Shown: positions 1-9,539 of the stretch, piece after piece | How the letters are laid out: each line of letters opens with the position of its first letter | How positions within the stretch are numbered: the first letter of the stretch is position 1 | Assembly (NCBI GenBank): GCA_002841865.1 | Contig: PHBD01000007.1 | Coordinates: 82,726-146,725 of the forward strand | From: Deltaproteobacteria bacterium HGW-Deltaproteobacteria-19 | Lineage (GTDB): Bacteria > Desulfobacterota > Syntrophia > Syntrophales > PHBD01 | Direction of reading: 5' to 3' | Length of the DNA: 64,000 nucleotides | The notes under the pieces: model-generated | Told to the model about the DNA's origin: nothing | Database searches by the model: none | What the model saw: only the letters and a program-made list of their open reading frames with translations | Position numbers and translations under genes: made by a program

Positions 1-568
1 AGGGCGGCCCCATCGGAACAAGACGCTCCCGGGCACCCTTGCCACGGACCTTCACCAGGCCCCCGTCCAGATCCACATCCGCGACATTCAATCCCGCCAG
101 TTCGCTCAACCGGACGCCGGACCCATAGAAAAGCTCCAGGATCGCCCGGTCACGCCGGCCCGCGGGTCCCTCTTCGAAGAGATCCCCCAGGAGGGCAAAC
201 ACGTCGTCCACCGACAGCACCTTCGGAACGTATGTCTCCGCCTTCGGCGTCTGGATCAGCTCCGCCGGGTTGGACCGGATTCTCCCCTCGCGCAGGAGAA
301 AGGCATAAAACGTCTTCAGGGAAGCCAGTTTTCGGCCGATCGACGTCTTCCGGAGCTTTTTCCGGTACAGGTCCGCCAGGTAGCTCCTGAGGGCCAGGGA
401 ATCGGCCCGCTCCAGGAGATCCCCGCCGCCTGTCCGGCCCGCCGACCCTTGCGCCAGGAACCCGCGGAACTGCCTCAGGTCCGCCATATATGCCCGGATC
501 GTCTGGGGTGAAAGGTTCCGCTCCACCCGCAGGTGCCGCTCAAAGGCCGCGAGGGCTTCCTCCGTCAT
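1..568 (-). CDS. xerC: Tyrosine recombinase XerC, 3' part cut by window edge
   Basis: Reverse-strand translation from ATG at 568: MTEEALAAFERHLRVERNLSPQTIRAYMADLRQF...IGRKLASLKTFYAFLLREGRI...RDRAILELFYGSGVRLSELAGLNVADVDLDGGLVKVRGKGARERLVPMGPP; XerC/D core-binding and catalytic-domain start. Confidence 0.88.
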   Translation of the reverse strand, partial: MTEEALAAFERHLRVERNLSPQTIRAYMADLRQFRGFLAQGSAGRTGGGDLLERADSLALRSYLADLYRKKLRKTSIGRKLASLKTFYAFLLREGRIRSNPAELIQTPKAETYVPKVLSVDDVFALLGDLFEEGPAGRRDRAILELFYGSGVRLSELAGLNVADVDLDGGLVKVRGKGARERLVPMGPP

Positions 569-695
569 TCCATGCCCCGTAAAAAAACAGGGCCACGAGA
601 AAACCGGTCGCCGGCTGGCGTTCGGCATTCGTGGCTTGAGGGATCCATCGCCGGGATCCCGACCGGCTTCCCGGGAGTGCCCCGGTCCGGCGACG

Positions 696-1196
696 TTACA
701 TCTTGTACTTTCCGAAGTCGTCGGGGTCCAGGTTTTCCAGGAAATCCTTCAGTTTGTCTTCCTTTTCCTTCTCCAGGTCACTGATCTTCGTTCCGACGTC
801 TATGTTCCGGGATTTCTCGATCACCCGCTCCTCCACGTAGATGGGCGCCCCTGCGCGAAGCGCCAGGGCCAGGGCGTCACTGGGACGGGAGTCGATGACC
901 TGGGTCTTTCCTTCCCGGAGAAGATGAATGTTCGCGAAGAAGGTGTTGTTCCGGAGGTCGTGGACCTCGACCTTCAGCACTTCGATCCCGAGGGTTGCCA
1001 GGATGTCCCGGATCAGGTCGTGCGTCATGGGCCTTGAGAAGTTGATCCCCTCCAGTTCCGTGGCAATGGCGCTGGCCTCGAACAGTCCGATCCAGATCGG
1101 CAGAACCCTCTTTTCTTCCCGGTCCTTCAGGATCACGATGGGAGTGTTTGTCACCGGATCAATCGTCAGGCCCGCCACTTTCATCTCGACCATCAT
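696..1196 (-). CDS. DUF151 / bifunctional nuclease (BFN) family protein
   Basis: MMVEMKVAGLTIDPVTNTPIVILKDREEKRVLPIWIGLFEASAIATELEGI...SRPSDALALALRAGAPIYVEERVIE is typical of the BFN domain. Confidence 0.9.
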   Translation of the reverse strand: MMVEMKVAGLTIDPVTNTPIVILKDREEKRVLPIWIGLFEASAIATELEGINFSRPMTHDLIRDILATLGIEVLKVEVHDLRNNTFFANIHLLREGKTQVIDSRPSDALALALRAGAPIYVEERVIEKSRNIDVGTKISDLEKEKEDKLKDFLENLDPDDFGKYKM

Positions 1197-1227
1197 TGCT
1201 CGCCACCCCCGCCAGGTACTCGTCCGC

Positions 1228-2625
1228 TCATGCCGCCTCCGGGCTCGCCGGCAGCGCCGGAGATTGCAGCCCGGGCAGAACCGCCTCGCCCCTCAGGGAA
1301 TGAAGGAAGGCCTCCCGGATCGTCACCGGAACGGTCCGGCCGATCCAAACTCCGTCGCCCGGGAAGTTGACGATCCGGTTCGTCCGGGTTCTTCCCATCA
1401 AATCCGCGCCGCTGTTCCGGCTGGTTCCCTCCACCAGCACCTCCAGGGTGCGTCCTACATCCCGTTGATTCTTCTCCATCGTATACCGATCCTGAAGCTC
1501 CTGCAGGATCCTGAGCCGGCGGCCCTTGATCCGATCGTCCAGTTTCCCGTCCAGGAGGAGCGCTGCCGTTCCTTCCCGTTCGGAATACTTGAAGGAGAAG
1601 AGGCTGTCAAAGCGAACTTCCTCCATCAGGGCCAGCGTATCCTCGAAATCCGCCTCCGTCTCGCCGGGGAAGCCTACGATCATGTCGGACGAGATGGCCA
1701 CTTCCGGGCAGGCGTCCCGCAGGCGCGCCACTTTCCCGAGGTAGTCTTCCCGGGTGTACCCCCGGTTCATCCGGGACAGAACCCGGTCCGACCCGGACTG
1801 GACGGGAAGGTGGATGTGCTCGCAGAGGGGGCCGATCTCCCGGAAGGCCCGGATCAGCTTGTCCGACAGATCCTTCGGATGGGACGTCGTGAAGCGGATC
1901 CGCTCGATCCCCTCCACTCCGGCGATTTCCCGCAGCAGGTCCGCAAAATCCGCTCCCTCCGCGAGGTTCCGCCCATAGGAATTGACGTTCTGTCCCAGCA
2001 GAACCACTTCCCGCACCCCACGGCCGGCAAGTTGTCGGATTTCCTCCAGGATATCCCGGAAGGGCCTGCTCTCTTCCCGTCCCCGAAGGTAAGGAACCAC
2101 GCAGAAGGCACAGTAGTTGTTGCAGCCCTGCATGATCGTCACGAAGGCGCTGATCGTCCCGGCCGGCGGCAGGGTGATCCGGTGCAGGGATCGTACGGAG
2201 TCTGTGAAGACTGTCTCGATCACCCGGCCTCCTCCCTCCACGGTCCGGATAAACTCCGGCAGGCGGTGGGCCTGGTGCGTTCCGAAGACGAGGTCTACGG
2301 CGGGGATCTTCCTGACCAGCTGCCCCCCCAGCTGCTGGGCGAGACAACCGGCTACCCCGAGAATCAAGCCCGGCTTGTTCCGCTTCACTTCCTGGAGACG
2401 CCCCAGGAGACTGTAAACCTTCTGGGCGGCCTTTTCCCGGATGCTGCAGGTATTGATGAGAATCAGGCCGGCTTTCCCCTCGCTGGCCGTCTCTTTCCAG
2501 CCGGCCTCACGCAGGAGGGCCGCCATCTGCTCGGTATCATGAACGTTCATCTGGCACCCGAAGGTCCGGATGAAAAAATATTTCTTCTGCGTATCCGTTT
2601 CCATATCCAATAGCTGCCGCCACAA
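1228..2625 (-). CDS. miaB: tRNA-2-methylthio-N6-dimethylallyladenosine synthase MiaB
   Basis: N-terminal FIRTFGCQMNVHDTE (UPF0004), radical SAM motif GCNNYCAFCVVPYLRGREESR, C-terminal TRAM region (GRTRTNRIVNFPG). Confidence 0.95.
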   Translation of the reverse strand: MWRQLLDMETDTQKKYFFIRTFGCQMNVHDTEQMAALLREAGWKETASEGKAGLILINTCSIREKAAQKVYSLLGRLQEVKRNKPGLILGVAGCLAQQLGGQLVRKIPAVDLVFGTHQAHRLPEFIRTVEGGGRVIETVFTDSVRSLHRITLPPAGTISAFVTIMQGCNNYCAFCVVPYLRGREESRPFRDILEEIRQLAGRGVREVVLLGQNVNSYGRNLAEGADFADLLREIAGVEGIERIRFTTSHPKDLSDKLIRAFREIGPLCEHIHLPVQSGSDRVLSRMNRGYTREDYLGKVARLRDACPEVAISSDMIVGFPGETEADFEDTLALMEEVRFDSLFSFKYSEREGTAALLLDGKLDDRIKGRRLRILQELQDRYTMEKNQRDVGRTLEVLVEGTSRNSGADLMGRTRTNRIVNFPGDGVWIGRTVPVTIREAFLHSLRGEAVLPGLQSPALPASPEAA

Positions 2626-3078
2626 CGGGGAACAACGGCCCGTTCCGGCACCCCTTTATCCACGACGATTCATGAAAAGCCAAACGTGCAATCTTCCAGA
2701 CAGCGTCGAAAAATTCCAGAGGCATGGTGCGCCCGGTTCGACGGGCTCACCGGAACAGGAACCAACCCGTCCCGGTCAGCTCCGTCGGACCCGCCGCGTC
2801 CCCGCCGAGGGAAAGGACGAAACGTGGGGAAGCATATGGAGTTTTTCCCCGGCCGTCAACATTTTTTCAGAGGAAAATCGCGGGCGGCGAGCGGTGTCAC
2901 CGGCGCTTCCGGCGGCCTCCCGGAAGCGCCGGGTCCGGCCCCCGCGCGTCCGCTTGGCAGCCCTTTGTTCTTGACAGGAAAAACAAATCCCTTCACCAAT
3001 AGGGCGGCAAAAACCAATTCCCTGCGACCGACGTGCCATGACCCTGCCGCACCGGTTCGCCGACAGAGGAGGACAACG

Positions 3079-4260
3079 ATGGCTGTTGCATTCCGGCTCC
3101 CCACTCCTGATCCCGAACGAACGTCCGAGGGCACTGCCGGCCGGATGTTGACAGCGGTCCTGCTGGCTCTCTGGATCCTCCTTGCCGGAGCGGTCGCCCT
3201 GGCGGCTCCCCGGGACGTCAATTACGCGTTCGACGAGGATTACCCCCCTTACACCTATCTCGAAAAGGGCCAGCCGACGGGTTTCGACATCGACATCCTG
3301 AAGGCCGTCCTCCAGGGGCGGGATGCAAAACTGGTCCTCCAGCCCATGCAATGGGAGGAGGCGCAGAAGAAACTCGGCTCCGGAAAGATCCACCTGACCT
3401 CTGGCATGAAGAAGACGGGGGAACGGAAGGAACGCTATCTGTTCCCGAACCTGCCCCTGACGGAGTTCAAGGTCAGCCTCTTTACGGCGGCGGGGAAACC
3501 CTACCGCATCGCCGAAGACCTCAAGGGCCGCAAGGCCGCCACCCAGAAGGGTTCTCTGTACGTCGGCCTGGCAGAGCAGAAAGGAATCCGGACGGTTCTT
3601 TTCGATACGGAGACCGATGCCCTGCGGGCCCTTTCGCGTGGCGAGGCGGAGGCCTTCGTCGGATCGGAAAAAACGGCCTACTTCAACATGAAGAAACACG
3701 CCATCAAAAACCTGCACCCCCTGAGCACGCCTCTGATGGTATCCTCCCTGTACTTCGCCGTCCGGAAGGGGGACACGGAACTCCTCTCCTGGCTCAACGA
3801 GGGGCTCTTCCGAATCCGTACGGACGGAACATACGAAAAAATCTATCGCCGCTGGTTCGTGGAGGAACTCACCGCCGCCGAGATCCAGATCCTCAAGGAC
3901 AGCGCCCGGCAAGGCTCCCGCTTCGCCTATGCGCCCTACTCGAACTTCCCCGTGGGGGCCGCGGTCCTCATGGCCTCGGGAAATATCTTCACCGGCTGCA
4001 ACATCGAAAACGGCATCTTCCCCTACACGGAAACAGCCCTGTCGGTGGCGGTCCATAATGCCGTCGCCGCCGGAGAAACGCGTTTCCGGGCGGCGGTGAA
4101 TCTCCAGCCGGGCGATAAAATGGCCGCTCCCACGGCGCAGGAGCGCCAGTTGCTCTATGAGTTCGGGGGGGAAACCCTTGTCCTGATTGAGGACGGGAGC
4201 GGCGGATACCGGACCGTGATGGTCTCGGAGCTCCTTCCCTATGTCTTCCCGCTGCAGTAG
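3079..4260 (+). CDS. Secreted solute-binding protein (SBP_bac_3) fused to a C-terminal, apparently inactive cytidine-deaminase-like domain
   Basis: ATG at 3079 preceded by AGAGGAGGA; hydrophobic N-terminal segment; SBP_bac_3 region DVNYAFDEDYPPYTYLEKGQPTGFDIDILKAV...YEKIYRRWF; C-terminal FAYAPYSNFPVGAAVLMASGNIFTGCNIENG...QLLYEFGGETLVLIED...VSELLPYVF resembles the cytidine deaminase fold. Confidence 0.85.
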   Translation: MAVAFRLPTPDPERTSEGTAGRMLTAVLLALWILLAGAVALAAPRDVNYAFDEDYPPYTYLEKGQPTGFDIDILKAVLQGRDAKLVLQPMQWEEAQKKLGSGKIHLTSGMKKTGERKERYLFPNLPLTEFKVSLFTAAGKPYRIAEDLKGRKAATQKGSLYVGLAEQKGIRTVLFDTETDALRALSRGEAEAFVGSEKTAYFNMKKHAIKNLHPLSTPLMVSSLYFAVRKGDTELLSWLNEGLFRIRTDGTYEKIYRRWFVEELTAAEIQILKDSARQGSRFAYAPYSNFPVGAAVLMASGNIFTGCNIENGIFPYTETALSVAVHNAVAAGETRFRAAVNLQPGDKMAAPTAQERQLLYEFGGETLVLIEDGSGGYRTVMVSELLPYVFPLQ

Positions 4261-4377
4261 GGAAGAGCCCGAGTTTTGCCGATTCCCGCCGGCATCATGA
4301 GTAGCCTCCGGAGCATTTGACGCCGGAGGGGTTCCTGTTTACAGTGCAGGCCATTCCATCGGGGAAAGCTCCGGACG

Positions 4378-5373
4378 ATGCTCACCCACAAGTTCAGGAT
4401 CGCCGCCACGGGCCTCATCATCCTTATCCTGACGGGCACGCTCGGGTATCACGCCACCGAGGGCTGGGAGCTCCTGGATTCATTCTACGCCACCATCGTC
4501 ACCATCTCCACCGTGGGCTACGGCGACTTCATGCCCCGCACCACACAGGGCAAGCTGTTCACCATCGTCATGATCCTGTTCGGTGTGGGAACCATGCTCT
4601 ACACCGTGGGCCTCCTGGCCCAGAACATGGTGGAGGGAAGGCTGCGGGTCATTCTCGGCAGAGGAAGGCTGGAAAAAATGATCGACAAAATGAGCAATCA
4701 CTACATCATCTGCGGCTGCGGACGGATCGGGCATTTCATCGGAAAGGAGCTGTAGGCGGAAAAGGTCCCCTTCGTCGTGATCGACAGCAACGCGGAGGTG
4801 ATCGAGCGGATCGCCGAAGAGGGATTCATCTACTGCAAGGGAGACGCCACCCATGACAAGTGCCTCATCGAGGCGGGGGTGAAGCGCGCCAAGGGGGTTG
4901 TCTGCGTGCTCCCTTCGGATGCCGAGAATCTCTACGTGATCCTGACCGCCAAGGAACTCAACCCGAACATCTGGATCCTCTCCCGCTCCGAGGACGAAGC
5001 CTCGGAACACCGGCTTCTCCGGGCCGGGGCCGACCGGGTCATGTCTCCCTACACGTTCGGGGGAATGCGGATGTCCATGGCCATCCTGCGTCCTGCCATG
5101 CTGGATTTCATCGAAATCACGACCAACCGGGCCAGCCTCGAACTGCGCATGGAGGAGATGACCGTCTGCGAAGGATCTTCCATCGTCGGCAAGACGCTGG
5201 AAGAGTCGGAGATCCGCCTGAAGTATGGCCTGATCATCGTAGCGGTAAAGAAGGATTCGGGGCGGATGATTTTCAACCCTTTGAGGACTTACATGATCGA
5301 ACGAGGGGACAAACTCATCGCCATGGGGGAGGACGAGAACGTGGCGCGCCTTTCCCGGGTCTGCCTGGCCTGA
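4378..5373 (+). pseudogene. K+ channel with RCK/TrkA-N and TrkA-C domains, interrupted by one in-frame TAG (4753-4755)
   Basis: Selectivity filter TISTVGYGDF, TrkA-N HYIICGCGRIGHFIGKEL, then TAG, then same-frame AEKVPFVVIDSNAEVIERIAEEGFIYCKGDATHDKCL...; C-terminal TrkA-C region. The ORF track splits it into 4378..4755 and 4777..5373. Confidence 0.85.
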
Positions 5374-5483
5374 CCGGATCGCTCTCCGCCTCCAGGCCGA
5401 AAGGTGTCCCGCTCCGGTTTTCGGTTTTCCCTGCAGCATCCTTCTGCAGGACGGGAAGAGGGGACCTGGCCTCCCGCTGCTTT

Positions 5484-5951
5484 TCAGAAAATCCCCGCCT
5501 CGCACCCGCCCGCCAGGACTCCGCCCAGTTCACGGCACTTCTCCAGGATATCCTCTTTCAGGGCACCCCGGGAGATCACCGGCTCGAAGACCCGCTTGAA
5601 CTTGTACCCCAGGGCGATCCGCTCGACCGCCGCCAGGGCTCCCGTCCCGTCGTTTCCGGCGCTGATGAAGATCCCGTAGGGTTTCCGAAAGACCTTGTCC
5701 TGAGAGGGGTAGAATGTCCGGTCGAAGAAGTCCTTCACGGCCCCGGCCATGTAGCCGAAATTTTCCGGCGTCCCGACGGCTAGGCCGTCGGCGGACAAAA
5801 GGTCTTCCAGGGTCGCCTCACCGGCCCGCTTCAGGACCGCAAGGGCGCCCTCGATCTGCCCGACGCCCTCCGCCACGGCCCGGGCCATTCGCTCCGTGTT
5901 GCCTGTCTGAGAGGCGTAAACGATCAGGATCTTCGGCACGGGATTCCTCAC
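5484..5951 (-). CDS. Flavodoxin family protein
   Basis: KILIVYASQTGNTERMARAVAEGV FMN phosphate loop; AVGTPENFGYMAGAVKDFFDRTF. Confidence 0.88.
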   Translation of the reverse strand: MRNPVPKILIVYASQTGNTERMARAVAEGVGQIEGALAVLKRAGEATLEDLLSADGLAVGTPENFGYMAGAVKDFFDRTFYPSQDKVFRKPYGIFISAGNDGTGALAAVERIALGYKFKRVFEPVISRGALKEDILEKCRELGGVLAGGCEAGIF

Positions 5952-6583
5952 CAGATCTTGATTTTTTCCATAAGGGGCTTCTTTTCCTTGAAGGAATCGG
6001 CCATGTCGGAGATGATGTCGTCCAGGAGCTTGCCTGCCGAATCCGCTTCGGACTCCCGGTCGATTACGTTCAGGATCTTCTTCTCCCCCAGGTTCTTTGC
6101 CTTGGACCGCTTCATGATCTCACCGGACCAGAGAACCTGGCCCGTCTCCACCTTGAGGAGCTTGGAGGTGAGGTGGACTTCCGAGTAGAGGACGAAGTTG
6201 CCCTTCCGCTCTTCCTGGTAGGCATGGAGATTCCCCGTGAGGATCGTGTCGGCTCCGAGCTGGCGCAGTTTTTCCCGGGTCGTCTCGTCGATCATCGCCC
6301 CACCGGCCTGCTGGAACTTGGCCTCTTCCATGATTTTCCGCGTGTCCGTCCGATCCACGATCCGGAACTTCGAATCCACGAGGGCGGCGGTGAACTTGTC
6401 TACCAGCACGTCCCGCGCCAGGGTTACGCCGGGGCCGCGATCGAAATTCAGGATGGCGATGCGCTGGATCCGGGCGGCGTCAAATTCCCGTGAGGTGTTG
6501 ATCTTGTGGATCACCGGCGGGGCGCAGCCGACTGCCAGAAACAGGATCAAACCAGACAGGACGAGCAAAGACTTTCTTCCCAT
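5948..6583 (-). CDS. CsgG/LpoB-like lipoprotein
   Basis: MGRKSLLVLSGLILFLAVGCAPP lipobox; RIAILNFDRGPG...VDKFTAALVDSKFRIVDRTDTRKIMEEAKFQQAG...LGADTILTGNLHAY is a CsgG-like pattern. Overlaps the flavodoxin gene by 4 nt. Confidence 0.7.
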   Translation of the reverse strand: MGRKSLLVLSGLILFLAVGCAPPVIHKINTSREFDAARIQRIAILNFDRGPGVTLARDVLVDKFTAALVDSKFRIVDRTDTRKIMEEAKFQQAGGAMIDETTREKLRQLGADTILTGNLHAYQEERKGNFVLYSEVHLTSKLLKVETGQVLWSGEIMKRSKAKNLGEKKILNVIDRESEADSAGKLLDDIISDMADSFKEKKPLMEKIKIW

Positions 6584-6882
6584 GTTGTTCCACCTCCCCC
6601 GATTTCCGAACGGCCTTCTATCTATCCGTAGCGTCACAGCTTGTCAATCGCCACATTTTAAGACAGCTTGCAGGAGCACGGGGGGACAGCTTATCAGCTC
6701 TGCCACCCTGCTTGTATTCGCAGGGGAGCGGCCGGCGCCAGCCCCAGTGACAACCCCTGTGTCCCGGCCAGACCGTCCAGCCGCGGGGGCACATGGACAA
6801 GAGGGCTTTTTTCTACGGGGGCCGGGACGGACTCACCGAACACGGACAGGCCAGGGACGACGGTTGATTTTCCGGGGCGGTT

Positions 6883-7848
6883 ATGGCAAGGTCTACGGGA
6901 ATCCCGCGCCGCATCAAAGAATCCGGAGGAAACGCCCGGTCCATGGAGGGAAACCGGCAGTATCCGATCCGCCTCGCCGAAGGTCTCACCGTCCTGGGAC
7001 ACGATTATTTCCACCACTACCTGATCGAGGGCAGGGATCGATCCGCCCTGGTGGAGGCGGGGGTTTCAGCCACGGCAGACCTCGTCGTCAGTCAGCTTCG
7101 ATCCTTGAAGATCCGCCCCGATTTTCTCATCATCAGCCACCCCCACGTGGATCACATCAACGGCCTCCCAGCCCTGCGGGACGCCTTTCCGGACGCCGTC
7201 GTCATCGCCGGGGAGGGCGCACCGGAGTTCCTCGCCCATCCCAGGACCGGGGCGTCACTGGTGGCGGATGACCGCTTCATCACCCGGTTCCTGGCCGGAA
7301 AAGGCCTGCAGACGGACCGCCCTCCCCTCTCGGAGCCGCCGTCTCTCGAGGGCTGCCGGGTGGCGCGCGACGCTGAATCGATCGACCTGGGAGGCCGGAC
7401 ACTGGTCTTCCTGGCCGCCCCGGGGCACTCCCCGGGCAACCTGGCCGTCCACATCCCGAAAGACCGGGTCCTTCTCGCCTCCGACAGCCTGGGATACCTG
7501 CTTCCGGGTCAGGGTTTCTTCCCCATCTTCTTCACCGGCTACGACGACTACATGCACACCATCGACCGCCTTGAGTCCCTCCGGCCCGGCTTCATCGGCC
7601 TTCCCCACCAGGGAACATTCGCGGGCAAGGAAGAGGTGTCCCGGGCCTTCGCGGCGGCTCGCCGGGCGGCCCTGGAGATCCGGGAGCGGATCCTCGGCGA
7701 TACCCGGCCGGACGAGGAGATCCTCCGGGACCTCTATGACCTGAGCTACCGGGACGAGCTGACCCTCTATTCGCAGGACAACATCATCGGCTGCTGCCGG
7801 CTTCTGCTCCGCCGGAGCCGAGAAGCCACGAAGGGAGATTCCAAATGA
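6883..7848 (+). CDS. MBL-fold metallo-hydrolase
   Basis: Zn motif ISHPHVDHINGL; LAAPGHSPGNLAVHIPKDRVLLASDSL. Confidence 0.88.
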   Translation: MARSTGIPRRIKESGGNARSMEGNRQYPIRLAEGLTVLGHDYFHHYLIEGRDRSALVEAGVSATADLVVSQLRSLKIRPDFLIISHPHVDHINGLPALRDAFPDAVVIAGEGAPEFLAHPRTGASLVADDRFITRFLAGKGLQTDRPPLSEPPSLEGCRVARDAESIDLGGRTLVFLAAPGHSPGNLAVHIPKDRVLLASDSLGYLLPGQGFFPIFFTGYDDYMHTIDRLESLRPGFIGLPHQGTFAGKEEVSRAFAAARRAALEIRERILGDTRPDEEILRDLYDLSYRDELTLYSQDNIIGCCRLLLRRSREATKGDSK

Positions 7849-8420
7849 AAGTCGTCGCACTGAACGGAAGCGCCCGCAAAGACGGGAACACCGCCATCCT
7901 CCTCAACCTCGTTCTCGACGAGTTGAAGGCCGAGGGGATCGAAACGGAACTGATCCAGATGGCCGGCCGGGCTCCCCGGGGTTGCCTTGCCTGCTACAAG
8001 TGCTTCAAGAACAAGGACAGGCGCTGCTCCGTCGACAAAGACATGCTCAATGGAGTGATTGAAAAGATGCTCGCCGCGGACGGCATCCTTCTCGGCTCGC
8101 CGACCTATTTCTCCGACGTGTCGGCGGGCATGAGGGCCTTCATCGAGCGATGCGGCTTCGTCGGCCGGGCCAACGACTACATGTTCAAGCGCAAGGTCGG
8201 AGCCTCCGTGGTAGCCGTCCGGCGGGCCGGAGCCGTCCCTGCCTTCAATTCGATGAACCTGTTTCTCCATTACATGCAGATGATCATGCCCGGATCGAGC
8301 TACTGGAGCCTGGGCATCGGCCGGGACCCCGGAGATGTCCTCACCGACAAGGAAGGGGTCCAGACCATGAAGGACCTCGGGCAGAACATGGCCTGGCTCC
8401 TGAAGAAGATCAACGGCTGA
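7845..8420 (+). CDS. Flavodoxin/NADPH-dependent FMN reductase family protein
   Basis: MKVVALNGSARKDGNTAILLNLVLDEL; LACYKCFKNKDRRCSVDKDM; GILLGSPTYFSDVSAGMRAFIERCG. ATG overlaps the upstream stop. Confidence 0.9.
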   Translation: MKVVALNGSARKDGNTAILLNLVLDELKAEGIETELIQMAGRAPRGCLACYKCFKNKDRRCSVDKDMLNGVIEKMLAADGILLGSPTYFSDVSAGMRAFIERCGFVGRANDYMFKRKVGASVVAVRRAGAVPAFNSMNLFLHYMQMIMPGSSYWSLGIGRDPGDVLTDKEGVQTMKDLGQNMAWLLKKING

Positions 8421-8435
8421 CGAAAGGAACGATTC

Positions 8436-9413
8436 ATGACAACCCACCACCGGCACCGGCTGTTCCCGATTTTGATCCTGGCACTCACGGCACTCCTGGC
8501 GCCGGTCGCAGCCTTCGCCCAGAACGGGCTTGCTCCATCCGTTCCCTTTTTCGATGTCCCGGCACAGGCAACCCTCTTCGGCGAAACCGTTCCCCTGGAG
8601 CGGCAGGACCTGCGGGAACTCCTGGACGAATCGCTTGTCATCACCGCTTACAACTATGAGCGGGTCATCCTCTGGATGAAGCGGTCCGCCCGCTATTTCC
8701 CGTATGTGGAGAAAAAACTCCGCGAGCGGGGGCTTCCGGATGATTTGAAATACGTCGCCGTGGCGGAGAGTTCGCTCCGCACGTACGCCTACTCGTCGGC
8801 CCGGGCCGTGGGCCCCTGGCAGTTCATCGAGGCCACGGCGAAACGAAACGGGCTCCGGGTCAATGCCTCGTTCGACGACCGGCTCAGTTTCGAACGCTCC
8901 ACCGACGCCGCTGTGAGTTATTTTGAGGTGCTATACAAGAAATTCGGCTCCTGGACCCTCGCCGCCGCCGCGTACAACGCCGGGGAGCAGCGGATCACCA
9001 ACGCCATCGCCGCCCAGGGCCAGAAGAACTACTTCGACCTGAACCTGCCCATCGAAACGGAGCAGTACATCTTCCGCATCCTCGCCGCCAAGATCATCCT
9101 GTCGAATCCGCAATTCTTCGGGTATCGGATCCCCGCCAGCCTCCTCTATCCTCCCCAGGTCTTCGACCGGGTGGAGTTCAACGCCCCCCGGGAAGTCCCC
9201 GTGACCCTGCTGGCCAAGGCCTGCAATACAACCTACAAGGTCATTCGGGAGATGAACCCGGAGATTCGGGGAGAGACTCTCCCCACGGGCCATCACACCC
9301 TGAATGTGCCGCGGGGCAGGGCGGAACGCTGCAAGACCGCCTTTCCGGAGCTTCTGGCCCGGGAGCCGTCCAAGAGCAGAAAGACCGGGCATCCCCGGAA
9401 GAGAAGGACATGA
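8436..9413 (+). CDS. Lytic transglycosylase domain protein (MltD-like)
   Basis: Signal peptide; SLT motifs VAVAESSLRTYAYSSARAVGPWQFIEATAKRNGL and AAAAYNAGEQRI. Confidence 0.87.
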   Translation: MTTHHRHRLFPILILALTALLAPVAAFAQNGLAPSVPFFDVPAQATLFGETVPLERQDLRELLDESLVITAYNYERVILWMKRSARYFPYVEKKLRERGLPDDLKYVAVAESSLRTYAYSSARAVGPWQFIEATAKRNGLRVNASFDDRLSFERSTDAAVSYFEVLYKKFGSWTLAAAAYNAGEQRITNAIAAQGQKNYFDLNLPIETEQYIFRILAAKIILSNPQFFGYRIPASLLYPPQVFDRVEFNAPREVPVTLLAKACNTTYKVIREMNPEIRGETLPTGHHTLNVPRGRAERCKTAFPELLAREPSKSRKTGHPRKRRT

Positions 9414-9539
9414 CCTGACCGGCCTGTCCGCAGGCCACCATCCTGATTCGACGGGGACGATGTCCCGTCTCGCCGGGGGAGCCATCCTCCGGGCATTCAC
9501 AGCGCATGAGAACACGAACGCAGGAGAGGGAGGCACTCC

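Noticed and set aside
1-568. Integrase-like gene as evidence of a mobile element
   Set aside because: Sequence reads as housekeeping XerC; no attachment sites, cargo or tRNA junction seen.
928-2613. 561-aa plus-strand ORF
   Set aside because: Antisense to miaB and the DUF151 gene, whose protein motifs are unambiguous.
4753-4755. TAG as pyrrolysine
   Set aside because: No pylS/pylT visible, TAG is used as a normal stop immediately upstream, and K+ channels have no known Pyl site; kept only as an interrupted-gene finding.
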